Source: an uncultured Candidatus Competibacteraceae bacterium (GTDB lineage Bacteria; Pseudomonadota; Gammaproteobacteria; Competibacterales; Competibacteraceae). From it: a stretch of DNA of 33,293 nt. The notes under the pieces are model-generated. The model ran no database searches and was not told where the DNA came from. It worked only from the letters and a program-made list of their open reading frames with translations. Shown here piece by piece: positions 1-7,665 of the stretch (position 1 is the stretch's first letter; the number at the start of each line of letters is the position of its first letter). Location: NCBI GenBank assembly GCA_903879705.1, contig CAIRMO010000105.1:1-33293 (forward strand), given 5' to 3'. The position numbers and the translations under genes are program-made.

Positions 1-504
1 AGTAATAAAAATAATATTTTTATTCATCTTATTTGAAGTTAAATAATAATTCGTTACATTCGCAATTTGATTTGCCCACGCATTCATATTAAATTGTGTG
101 TTATCTCCAGAAAACACTTCATTTTCTAAAGGAAATGAGATACCTAAAAACGAATACCCCTCTTTAAGTAACCAATAGTCTAGAAAGTCTTTAGGATTAT
201 CCCCAGGGTAGCCATACGCTATTCTTGCCGTGTTATCATATCCGGGAATAAATACCACTAAGGGTTTATTTTCATTACCTTTTTCAAATTTGGCAAGCGT
301 TGGAAATCCAGCTGAATTAAACATTTGCTCTCCAGGGTATAGATTCGGGCTATTTTGAATTAAGGTAATACTGCTACCACTTGCCTGCGCGCTTTGAAGT
401 GTATTACTTACTATTGAACTTCCCGAAGAACATCCCGAAAAATTACTTCCAAAAGCAATGCTACAGCACACGAGTGATGCAATTAAAATTATTTTTCTCA
501 CCAT
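1..504 (-). CDS. Secreted alpha/beta-hydrolase-like protein, paralogue 1 (3' end outside window)
   Basis: An open minus-strand frame starts at ATG 504 and runs to the window edge without a stop, giving 168 residues. It has an AGAAGG ribosome site 8 nt upstream. The N-terminus (MVRKIILIASLVCC) is a signal peptide, and an F-S-G-C stretch near residue 24 could be a weak lipobox. From residue 58 onward it closely matches the neighbouring gene at 1050-2267: both share GEQMF, the IPG turn, YGYPG and NPKDFL, so they are tandem paralogues. The matched part is the front of an alpha/beta-hydrolase-like fold, with a strand followed by an IPG oxyanion-type turn. The catalytic region lies beyond the edge. 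The gene is strongly AT-rich compared with the GC-rich chromosome here, which suggests horizontal origin. The substrate is unknown. Confidence 0.8.
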   Translation of the reverse strand, partial: MVRKIILIASLVCCSIAFGSNFSGCSSGSSIVSNTLQSAQASGSSITLIQNSPNLYPGEQMFNSAGFPTLAKFEKGNENKPLVVFIPGYDNTARIAYGYPGDNPKDFLDYWLLKEGYSFLGISFPLENEVFSGDNTQFNMNAWANQIANVTNYYLTSNKMNKNIIFIT

Positions 505-562
505 TTTTTACCTTCTTTCACTTTAAGTTTCTTTCATTATTACAAAAAATACCGGCTTCGCT

Positions 563-950
563 CATAAGCCCGGCCAAGTCCGAGTCCAGGGCTTGGTGGT
601 GGACGTGCGGGGATTTGGCAGGACCCTCGAAATTTCCTACCCTTGGAAGTGCAAACTCACCGAGGGTTCGGAAAGATGTTCGAAGATTCTGCCGGAATTC
701 ACTTAAGACCAAGCGCGAGCGCGACGCTACCCGGACGTTCGAGACCCGGTCGGAGCATCGGCTCATGACGCGGCGCACACGCTTGAGCGATCGCAAGCTC
801 GCTGCGCTCACGGCCGTGCACAACCTCCACATCCACCGCCCGACCGCCGCCGAGCGCTTCTTCGGGCGGACACACCCCGCGCTGTTCGAGCAGATCCTCC
901 TGCGCGTGCCCTTGCCGCCGCGACCGCGCCGCCGAAACTGCTCTATCTGA
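563..950 (+). mobile_element. Degenerate transposase remnant in a GC-rich wedge
   Basis: The stretch from about 550 to 1025 is GC-rich and sits between two AT-rich paralogous genes. In one plus frame, 765-950, the translation contains LTAVHNLHIHRP, TAAERFFGRTHPALFEQ and a PLPPRPRRR tail. From memory this resembles the C-terminal end of transposase-like proteins of the DUF6399 type, which end in a similar 'AERFFG..P..LFE..L...PLPPRP' tail. Another frame, 563-706, gives an apparently coding piece (GLVVDVRGFGRT, EISYPWKCKLTEGSE) ended by TAA. No intact transposase or terminal inverted repeats are visible, so this is a decayed fragment at best. The family assignment is tentative. Confidence 0.4.
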
Positions 951-1049
951 TGCCGGTCGCGGACTGACGGCGGTGGACGGGATAACGAATAAGGGCCTTG
1001 CGGCGGATATAGGGAATTTTAGGGCTGACATATTTATTATTTAAACTTT

Positions 1050-2267
1050 TTACTTTATGAGCCAGCTATTTGGTGCAGCAAATTCTTTATTATCGACTAC
1101 TGATCTTATTTTATTAATCTTAACACCAACTTTTGTAATATTTGCTACTGTCTGCTTTGCTCCGTTCTCCCCTATAAAGAAAAAATGTGATCCCGTCACG
1201 GTATAAGTTAGTTGTGTAGGCATGGTTTTAATTGTGTTTGATAATAATCTCCATTGCGAACTGCTTAATCCTGTTATCGAAAGGTTCAAGTGATTTAAAT
1301 AAACTGACTCTTGAGAAATCAGAGTCCATGATGGTACGCCTAACAGTTCATGTAACGCATCTATTTGGTTATTCCCTGAAAAAGCGGCAACTATCGGATA
1401 ATCAGTAAAATTTGAATAATACACATGATTTTGGAGTCCTTCCGTATCAACAACAATTTTTTGTCCATTCCATTTAATCGATGGGTTGTAAAATGGAATT
1501 GGTGAAGCACCAACAAATTGTGTTTGATAGATATTTCTAGGTATGATTATCGCGTTATTCAATTTATTTTCAACAGCAATTTGTTTTTCTAAATTTTCAA
1601 GCATTACATTAGCTAAATATCCATTTTTATCAACTGGAAAGTGAGGGGAAATAACCGGTTGATTTAACCCAGCTACTCCCATCATTGGAGGCGTAGCTGC
1701 TAATGATATGCCATAATTAAGATTTATATTACTTTGTTTAAAAGCATTACTAATATCTACTACAGGTCTTCCGCCACCACTCCACATAGTTAAAATAAAA
1801 TTATTTGAAAGATTATTTTGTGTCATAAAATATTTGGTTACAACACTAACTTGCTTTGCATAATCCGCTAAGGTCAATTGGGCATATTTAGTTGGATTAG
1901 GATATACTGAATTATCCATTGGATAAGAAATGGCTAAAACAGAATACCCTGATTTATGCAGCCAATATTCTAAAAAATCTTTCGGATTACACCCTGGATA
2001 TCCGTAGAATATTCTTGCAAGAGAATTATTTCCGGGAATTAAAACAACTGTTGGTTTGCTAGGATTCCCTTTAACAAATTTTACCAATGTTGGATATCCA
2101 GCAACTTGAAACATTTGCTCACCTGAATACATATTTGAATTACTACTCAACTGTACCAGATCGCTTCCCGAAATTGTAACATTAGATTCATTTTCTGCGA
2201 ATAGCACACTCGACAATGCAACGCATGATAAAAATACCAATTTTACTAATAGAAATTTTGATTTCAT
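1050..2267 (-). CDS. Secreted alpha/beta-hydrolase-like protein, paralogue 2
   Basis: The 405-residue product has a clear Sec signal peptide, hydrophobic from residues 5 to 23, with likely cleavage after LFA at about residue 24. VVLIPG near residue 75 looks like the oxyanion strand and turn. WSGGG around Ser163 is a plausible nucleophile elbow, although the usual first glycine is replaced. GSHFF near His361 could supply the catalytic histidine. The role as a periplasmic or secreted hydrolase is inferred from these features; I do not recognise the exact family. It is a paralogue of the gene at 1-504. The reading frame is AT-rich. The sequence turns abruptly GC-rich just upstream of the ATG at 2267, where no Shine-Dalgarno sequence is visible, so the gene may have lost its native leader. 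Confidence 0.8.
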   Translation of the reverse strand: MKSKFLLVKLVFLSCVALSSVLFAENESNVTISGSDLVQLSSNSNMYSGEQMFQVAGYPTLVKFVKGNPSKPTVVLIPGNNSLARIFYGYPGCNPKDFLEYWLHKSGYSVLAISYPMDNSVYPNPTKYAQLTLADYAKQVSVVTKYFMTQNNLSNNFILTMWSGGGRPVVDISNAFKQSNINLNYGISLAATPPMMGVAGLNQPVISPHFPVDKNGYLANVMLENLEKQIAVENKLNNAIIIPRNIYQTQFVGASPIPFYNPSIKWNGQKIVVDTEGLQNHVYYSNFTDYPIVAAFSGNNQIDALHELLGVPSWTLISQESVYLNHLNLSITGLSSSQWRLLSNTIKTMPTQLTYTVTGSHFFFIGENGAKQTVANITKVGVKINKIRSVVDNKEFAAPNSWLIK

Positions 2268-2554
2268 GGATTGTGTCGGACGGGGGAATACGGGGGGAAA
2301 ACCGGGAAAACTCGCGCCAAAATCGGCGCGTTCGCGGGTGCCAGCCAGCCAGCCGGAGCGTTGCCGACGTTATTTTCGGCCCGCGTGGCGGTTTGGGTGA
2401 AATTCGGCATAGTTTTACCCGTTATTTTGCCGTGGGACTACGGCTGATAGGAAATCGCTTTCGGCTCTCCGGGGCGTTGGCCTGGAGTTTGAAGCTGGAA
2501 GCGGATGTTTTCATGCCCGGACTCTGTCAGATCGGGCTTTGAGAGTCAAGCGCA
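2268..2554. other. GC-rich non-coding spacer between hydrolase gene and rnpB fragment
   Basis: No recognisable gene. It contains a hairpin at 2313-2330 (CGCGCC, loop AAAATC, GGCGCG) without a T-run. Two tiny minus-strand frames (2422-2514 and 2264-2410) have no recognisable similarity. The missing 3' part of rnpB (the conserved GATGAATG and ACAGAACCCGGCTT blocks) is not here. Confidence 0.6.
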
Positions 2555-2790
2555 CCCTGTTTGGTCTTGCTTCGAGCGGGGTTTACCGTGCCGCGCCTGT
2601 TGCCAGCCGCGCTGGTGTACTCTTACCGCACCTTTTCACCCTTACCGGTTCTTGCGAACGTAGGCGGTGTGTTTTCTGTGGCACTTTCTGTCGGCTTGCG
2701 CCGCCCAGGCGTTACCTGGCACCCTGTCCTGTGAAGCCCGGACTTTCCTCCATATCGCAAGGCGATACAGCGACCGTCCAGCCGGTCCCC
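2555..2790 (-). ncRNA. rnpB: RNase P RNA, 5' fragment lacking the 3' third
   Basis: On the minus strand the hallmark bacterial type A RNase P blocks appear in order. They are GGAGGAAAGTCCGGGC (5' strand of helix P4), ACAGGGTGCCAGGTAACGCC, a CCACAGAAA segment, GGTAAGGGTGAAA, GTGCGGTAAGAG, CGGCACGGTAAAC and AGCAAGACCAAACAGGG. The last matches E. coli around nucleotide 260 of 377. After that the similarity stops. The segment with GGGTAGGCTGCT, GATGAATG and ACAGAACCCGGCTT (3' strand of P4 and closure of P1) is absent from the adjacent sequence and was not found elsewhere in the window. The 5' end was set at GGGGACCGGC, the expected P1 strand. Without the P4 3' strand this copy should not be catalytic by itself, so it is a truncated or split copy. 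Confidence 0.9.
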
Positions 2791-2797
2791 GGTACAC

Positions 2798-2826
2798 AGT
2801 GTCGGCAACTGCGCGACGCTTGGCAA
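2798..2826 (-). promoter_or_regulatory. Putative sigma70 promoter of rnpB
   Basis: On the minus strand TTGCCA (2826-2821, five of six consensus bases) is followed after exactly 17 nt by GACACT (2803-2798, a weak -10). This places the start site close to the inferred rnpB 5' end near 2790. Confidence 0.45.
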
Positions 2827-2880
2827 GGGAAGACCTTCGCGCTTACCATGCCTTCACCAAAAGAGCAGGAGTGATTGCAG

Positions 2881-3456
2881 ATGCGGTTGATCGTGGGAAT
2901 ATCCGGCGCTAGTGGCGTGATCTACGGTATTCGCCTGCTTGAGGCGCTCAAGGCGATGCCCGACGTTGAGACGCACCTCGTGATCAGTAAAGGCGGCAAA
3001 CTGAACATCACGCTGGAGACCGCTTGGAGCGTGAAGGAAGTTGAGGCATTAGCCGACATTATCCACGGCGACCAGAATCTCGCCGCCTCGATCAGCAGTG
3101 GCTCGTTCCAGACCGGCGGCATGGTCATCGTCCCGTGTTCAATGAAGACGCTGTCCGGCGTCGTCAACTCCTACGCCGATAACTTGATCGTGCGCGCTGC
3201 GGATGTGGTTCTGAAAGAACGGCGACGCCTGGTGCTGGTTCCCAGAGAATCGCCTCTGCATGTGGGTCATACGCGGCTCCTGCACGAAGCGGCCATGATG
3301 GGTTCGATCATCTGTCCGCCGATGCCCTCTTTCTACAATGCGCCGCAAACGGTGGGCGACATCATCAACCAAACGGTCGGCCGGATCTTGGACCTGTTCG
3401 ACCTTGATAGCGGCCTGGTCAGACGCTGGCAGGAACCCTCCTGCGTTGTGGAATGA
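2881..3456 (+). CDS. ubiX: UbiX-family flavin prenyltransferase
   Basis: The 191-residue protein transfers dimethylallyl phosphate to FMN to make prenylated FMN, the cofactor of UbiD-type decarboxylases. The N-terminus RLIVGISGASGVIYG is the classic flavin-binding start of the family. VIVPCSMKTLSGV and VPRESPLHVGHTRLL are the conserved central and phosphate-binding segments. The start is ATG 2881 because AGGAG at 2867-2871 lies 9 nt upstream; the in-frame TTG at 2875 is too close to it. The stop overlaps the next start (ATGA), so the two genes are translationally coupled. Two UbiD genes lie opposite, which suggests this copy serves them rather than, or as well as, ubiquinone synthesis. Confidence 0.93.
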   Translation: MRLIVGISGASGVIYGIRLLEALKAMPDVETHLVISKGGKLNITLETAWSVKEVEALADIIHGDQNLAASISSGSFQTGGMVIVPCSMKTLSGVVNSYADNLIVRAADVVLKERRRLVLVPRESPLHVGHTRLLHEAAMMGSIICPPMPSFYNAPQTVGDIINQTVGRILDLFDLDSGLVRRWQEPSCVVE

Positions 3457-3959
3457 TGGAACGGCGCGTGACCAAGGACTTTCATGATGCCGTGCGGCGA
3501 CTGTTTGAAGCGCACAACACCGTCACTCTTGCGACCGTGGGCGAGGACGGACCTTGGGCGGCCACGGTTTTTTTCGCCAGCGATGCGGACTTGAACCTTT
3601 ACTTTGTCTCGGACCACCGGACCCGGCATGGCCGGCACCTGGCCGCATCTTCGGAAGCGGCGGGAGCGATCAACCCTGACTGTAGCGCGTGGGGAGATGT
3701 GCGGGGTTTGCAATTAACGGGGCGGGTCGAGACTTTGGAGGGCTTGGCTCGCGTGGCGGGTTTGCGACACTACCTGGCCAAGTTTCACGATGTGCGGGCG
3801 CTGTTTGAAACGCCCCGCAATCCCGACGAAGAAACCATTGCCGAGCGGCTTAAAGCAGCCCATCTCTACCGCCTGAAACCGCATTGGATACGGTTAATCG
3901 ATAACCGTCGCGGGTTCGGATACAAAGAAGAAGGCTTCCTCACCGCAACGGACGATTAA
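3453..3959 (+). CDS. YhbP-like pyridoxamine-phosphate-oxidase-fold flavoprotein
   Basis: The 168-residue product has the split-barrel FMN-binding fold of the PNPOx superfamily. TVTLATVGEDGPWAATVFFA is the typical first strand pair, and the C-terminus IRLIDNRRGFGYKEE matches the hallmark end of the YhbP (UPF0306) group. The function of this group is not established; flavin binding is the usual expectation. It overlaps ubiX by 4 nt, so it is probably co-transcribed with it. A flavin-related role beside prenylated-FMN enzymes, for example cofactor handling or reduction, is only inferred from context. It ends 11 nt before the convergent UbiD gene, with no terminator visible. Confidence 0.85.
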   Translation: MMERRVTKDFHDAVRRLFEAHNTVTLATVGEDGPWAATVFFASDADLNLYFVSDHRTRHGRHLAASSEAAGAINPDCSAWGDVRGLQLTGRVETLEGLARVAGLRHYLAKFHDVRALFETPRNPDEETIAERLKAAHLYRLKPHWIRLIDNRRGFGYKEEGFLTATDD

Positions 3960-3970
3960 AGCGAATGGAA

Positions 3971-5620
3971 TCACGAGCGATCCACATCTCCGGCAGAGCG
4001 CAGTTTGGCGATGATCCCGGCAGCGTCAACCTGTGGATCGTTGAGAACGGTTCGCAGTTTTAAGGCTCGGTCACCGTTCTCCTTCCATTTCCCGGCCGCC
4101 GCCTTTGCGGCCATCTCATCCCACTCCGGGGTCCATTGGCCGAGATCGTAGCCGTGCCAAGGCATCTCAGGCTTGAGCGGCGGCAGACCCAGTTGCTCCC
4201 AAATCGCTTTGGCTTCTTCCATGAAATTTTTGGTCGGAAGCGCGACCGGCGGGAAATCGCATTTCAGCGTGGCGTCAATGAACAGGGTGGATTCCGTCCC
4301 GGTGCAGGTCGTGCGGGGCACATGGCCCGGCGAACGGTAGTTCAGGATCTGCATATCGACTGCTGGGTTGGCGCGGTAGGCTATCGCCCAGAGCAGGTGA
4401 TCCGAACTGTCAGGGTCAATGTCTTCGTTGACTGCGATGCAGATTTTTCCGACCGCGGGCTGGAGGGAAGCCAAGCCTTGGAGGGCGCGCCAGACTTCCG
4501 TTTGCGAAACCCCCCGTTCGAGGACCACGGTGACGATTTTTCGCAGGTTGGTGAGCGGCTCATGCATCGAGACTCGCTTAACCGACTTGATATTCAAATG
4601 ATTCTGGAGGTGGTCGAGGTAGAGCGGCTCGTAGGCCAGCTTTTTAATGACACTCGATTCGCTCGGCGTCACCTGGGAAATCATCGACGTAACGATCGGA
4701 TCGCGGCGATGGGTGATCGTCTCGACGTACATGACGAAGTTGTATTCCTCGACCTGCATGTAGCCGTGGCTCTCGCCGAAGGGTCCCTCAGGTTCAAGGT
4801 AGTCGGTGTCGATCCAGCCTTCGACAATGACTTGGGCCTCCGCCGTAACCACCAGATCAACGCTTTTGCATCGAACAACATTAATCGGGCCGCCACCCAG
4901 CGCGCCCGCCACGCCGAGTTCATCCTGTCCAATCGGCAACTTCTGCGGTCCGGTAAATTCGACCACCGGCGGTGCCCCCAGCACGAGGGCTACCGGCATC
5001 TTTTGGCCCAGCGCCTGATATTTTTTCCAGTGGACATAGCCTCCGGCCAGCGTGGACATTTCCATCATCACGCCTACCCGGTCGCAGGATTTAACGTGTC
5101 CTCGATAAACGCCCATATTTTGGACGCCGGTTGCTGGATCTTTGGTGATCCAGCAACCGGCGGTGAAATACGGCGCAACGTCATAGCCCGGCGTAGAAAT
5201 CGGGATGGGCAGGATATCGATGCCATTTCCGTCACGAATGTCGGAACGGAGGATGATGACTTCCTGGCATTCAGCGACATCGATCAACTTCGGGGGAATA
5301 GGATGAGCAATCGCGGCCAGCCACTTTGGGCCGACTTCCACCGCAGTAGCGGCCATGCCGATTTCATAAATACGCGGATTGGAGGCCAGTACGCCAACGG
5401 CGCACGACCCCGGATACTTCCGGCCCGAAGCATCCGTGACGTGGGTGAAGTGAAATCCTTTGCGATCGGCGGTGGCGATCCCGCCCCGGAATTGCCAGCG
5501 GACCAGTGGATGGAGGTGCTTGTCCTTGTCAATCGGAGTGTCGATGACGCAGAGCAAGCCCGCCGCGCCCAGCGCCTCCAGGTGTTCGTTAAGGTCTTGG
5601 TAAGTCCGAGGATTGATCAT
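3971..5620 (-). CDS. UbiD-family prenylated-FMN-dependent (de)carboxylase, copy A
   Basis: The 549-residue protein belongs to the UbiD family, which reversibly decarboxylates aromatic or alpha,beta-unsaturated acids using prenylated FMN. The family active-site motif is present: EPEGPFGESHGY supplies the two glutamates equivalent to Glu277 and Glu282 of Aspergillus Fdc1. The arginine of NMGVYRGHVK is the likely cofactor-side partner. EDIDPDS followed by WAIAYR is also conserved among relatives. It lies 21 nt downstream of a second UbiD gene on the same strand and forms an operon with it. The start is ATG 5620; no good Shine-Dalgarno sequence precedes it, so coupling to the upstream gene is likely. 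The substrate cannot be read from sequence. It is longer than E. coli UbiD (497), so a catabolic decarboxylase or carboxylase is more likely than the ubiquinone enzyme. Confidence 0.9.
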   Translation of the reverse strand: MINPRTYQDLNEHLEALGAAGLLCVIDTPIDKDKHLHPLVRWQFRGGIATADRKGFHFTHVTDASGRKYPGSCAVGVLASNPRIYEIGMAATAVEVGPKWLAAIAHPIPPKLIDVAECQEVIILRSDIRDGNGIDILPIPISTPGYDVAPYFTAGCWITKDPATGVQNMGVYRGHVKSCDRVGVMMEMSTLAGGYVHWKKYQALGQKMPVALVLGAPPVVEFTGPQKLPIGQDELGVAGALGGGPINVVRCKSVDLVVTAEAQVIVEGWIDTDYLEPEGPFGESHGYMQVEEYNFVMYVETITHRRDPIVTSMISQVTPSESSVIKKLAYEPLYLDHLQNHLNIKSVKRVSMHEPLTNLRKIVTVVLERGVSQTEVWRALQGLASLQPAVGKICIAVNEDIDPDSSDHLLWAIAYRANPAVDMQILNYRSPGHVPRTTCTGTESTLFIDATLKCDFPPVALPTKNFMEEAKAIWEQLGLPPLKPEMPWHGYDLGQWTPEWDEMAAKAAAGKWKENGDRALKLRTVLNDPQVDAAGIIAKLRSAGDVDRS

Positions 5621-5641
5621 GGAGTTGGCCGTGTGCAGCGA

Positions 5642-7432
5642 TCAGAATTCCGAGAGATCTTTGGCGGAAAAGTCGGGAATGGCCTCATCCACATGGGGAA
5701 AATCATCGGGATAAGTAATCTTTCCGGTCGTCTCGTCGTAGATCACGGTCGAATGACGCCCCACCCCGGTGGTCGGCCCGCCAACATCGTCGGTGCGCAC
5801 CAGGCGCTGAGTGCGAAGCCCGTTGAGCAGCCATTGGCCTTCAACCGCACGGCGGGCGCACTGATCCCACTCATCGCACCAGTCGCCCAGGCTGTAGCCA
5901 AACCATTTCCTGACGGGATGAACGGGAGGAAGGCCGGCTTTTTCCCAGAGTTCTTTGGCTTCGAGCATGAATTCCTTTTTCGGCAGGGCAATGGGTGCCA
6001 TGTCATATTTAAGAGTCGCATCAATCATCACCAGCGATTCCCAGAATAGATCCCCCCGCAACTTGGGAGCATGTCCGTTAGCCTGGTAATCAAGGATTTC
6101 GTAATCCTGTTTGGGGTGAGCGCGGTATGCGATGGCCCATACCACTTCCTCAAGGTTGGTCGGATCAATATCTTCGTCCACCGCAACGGTAATTTTCCCC
6201 ACTGAGCGCATCAGTACCGTAGCCGCGCGGAGTCCTCGCCAAATTTCGGTTTTGGGCGTATTCCGCTGGAAAACAATGACCGTGAACCGCGAAACGCCTA
6301 CCATTGCTTCGTGGAGATCGACCTTCTGAACCTGGTGGATTCCGAGCGTGTTTTTGAGGAAGTTGAGGGTGACCGCACCGTAATTCAGTCGCTTGATAAC
6401 GCCGGATTCCGACGGAGCCATCTGCGAAATCATCGACGTGATGACTGCATGTTTCCGGCGGGTAATGGCGGTGACCTCGACGCTATGGTTATATTCCTCG
6501 ACGCTCATATAACCGTGGGACTCGCCAAAGGGCGCTTCCATTTCCAGAAATTCCGGATCGATCCACCCCTCAATAACGATATTGGCATCCGCTGGAACGA
6601 ACAACGGGACCGTTTTGCATTTCACTTTGCGAATTGCCGCGCCGACCAAACCGCCGGCGATATCCAGATCGTCAATCGAACCCGGCGTTTTCTGTGGCCC
6701 GATGAGTTGTAAGCAGGGCGGCGCGCCAACCACCAAAGCAACCGGCATTTTCTTCCCGGCCTGTTTATATCCGACCCAGTTGTTATGGGCATCGCCGCCG
6801 GTCTGGATCAGCCACATTGCACACACTCGATTCGAAGCTTTAACATTGGTGCGATTCTGCGAGAAATTCTCGCGATCGCCATCGACCGGTTTTGTGACCC
6901 AAAGCCCGGCTGAAAAATACGGCGCGGTGTCAAACCCGGGCGTATTGTTCGGAATAGGTAATGACGCCAAGCCTTTGGTATCTCCCAGTAAATCATTGCC
7001 CGTGAGAACGATCTCATGCACTGGGGCATCTTCTGACGCGATTTCAACGGCGGCCACCGGGTTCTTGAAGGCGTGATCCCATTTGGCAGCAATCGCTTGA
7101 CTGAGCGCTGGGACGTCAACGTCTTTCAAAGTGACATCAAATTCTTTCTCCAGCCCCATCGAAACTGCATAGATCTTTTCATTGCCCGCGGTGGTCGCCA
7201 CGCAAACATCACAATCGCCTTGATAATTGACGCCATTGCTGTCGGTGACGTTGGTGAAATAAAACCCTTTACGCTGGCTGGATTCGAGTTGTGAGACATA
7301 GCTCCAGCGGACGAATGGATGCAGGTTCCGATCTTTGTTGATTGGAATGTCGATGACATGGAGAAGGCCAAGAGCTTTCAGTTTTTCCAAATGCGCTTGG
7401 AGGTCATCATAGTCACGGGATGGGGTGGACAT
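5642..7432 (-). CDS. UbiD-family prenylated-FMN-dependent (de)carboxylase, copy B
   Basis: The 596-residue protein is a paralogue of copy A. Both begin with a similar 'L..HLE.L...GLL.VID.PI.KD..LHP.VRW' block and share EGWID, PFGESHGYM, ITSMISQ, EDIDP and WAIAYRA. The active-site motif reads EMEAPFGESHGY: the two key glutamates are kept, but the glycine between them and proline is alanine. The arginine equivalent is in SQNRTNVK. It starts at ATG 7432 with an AAGG site about 10 nt upstream and is the first gene of the pair. It carries an N-terminal insertion (about residues 80-130) relative to copy A. Two diverged UbiD chains side by side could form a hetero-oligomer, as in phenylphosphate carboxylase, or two enzymes of one pathway. 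This is inference. Confidence 0.9.
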   Translation of the reverse strand: MSTPSRDYDDLQAHLEKLKALGLLHVIDIPINKDRNLHPFVRWSYVSQLESSQRKGFYFTNVTDSNGVNYQGDCDVCVATTAGNEKIYAVSMGLEKEFDVTLKDVDVPALSQAIAAKWDHAFKNPVAAVEIASEDAPVHEIVLTGNDLLGDTKGLASLPIPNNTPGFDTAPYFSAGLWVTKPVDGDRENFSQNRTNVKASNRVCAMWLIQTGGDAHNNWVGYKQAGKKMPVALVVGAPPCLQLIGPQKTPGSIDDLDIAGGLVGAAIRKVKCKTVPLFVPADANIVIEGWIDPEFLEMEAPFGESHGYMSVEEYNHSVEVTAITRRKHAVITSMISQMAPSESGVIKRLNYGAVTLNFLKNTLGIHQVQKVDLHEAMVGVSRFTVIVFQRNTPKTEIWRGLRAATVLMRSVGKITVAVDEDIDPTNLEEVVWAIAYRAHPKQDYEILDYQANGHAPKLRGDLFWESLVMIDATLKYDMAPIALPKKEFMLEAKELWEKAGLPPVHPVRKWFGYSLGDWCDEWDQCARRAVEGQWLLNGLRTQRLVRTDDVGGPTTGVGRHSTVIYDETTGKITYPDDFPHVDEAIPDFSAKDLSEF

Positions 7433-7665
7433 AATCAGGCTACCTTACAAATCGCGAAGGATAGAGGACCCTTTGCTGCCTTTTATTCTGCGGGTAAGGC
7501 AAGGAAAGGGAATGTGGACTGGTCAACTTCTGCACTAAATTTCAGTGTCAGCGCAAACTATAGCCGACGATACTCAATGTTGAAACCACTCGCCGAGTAA
7601 AACTGCTGAAACGGGCTAGACTATACTCACCGTTCCGAGTGTTTTCAAGCAGCGACCGGCTGGCT
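7433..7665. other. Spacer between the UbiD operon and rsmI
   Basis: This 233-nt spacer should hold the promoter of the minus-strand UbiD pair. I see no convincing -35/-10 pair, no riboswitch and no T-tailed terminator after rsmI. It is somewhat less GC-rich than the flanking genes. Confidence 0.5.

Noticed and set aside
2422-2514. A 30-codon minus-strand frame (starts MKTSASSFKLQ) just after the rnpB break
   Set aside because: Too short and without a ribosome site or recognised family. A weak TTGACT-like box upstream is not enough to call it a gene.
2268-2554. Search for the missing 3' half of rnpB next to the fragment
   Set aside because: The conserved GATGAATG, GGGTAGGC and ACAGAACCCGGCTT blocks were not found in either orientation by eye, so a complete rnpB was not called.
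4136-6049. A 637-residue plus-strand open frame
   Set aside because: It lies antisense over both UbiD genes, has low-complexity shadow-like composition, no family resemblance and no ribosome site. The minus-strand UbiD frames are clearly real.
7433-7665. Possible promoter boxes for the UbiD operon (TTGACC near 7520)
   Set aside because: No -10 hexamer at an acceptable distance.
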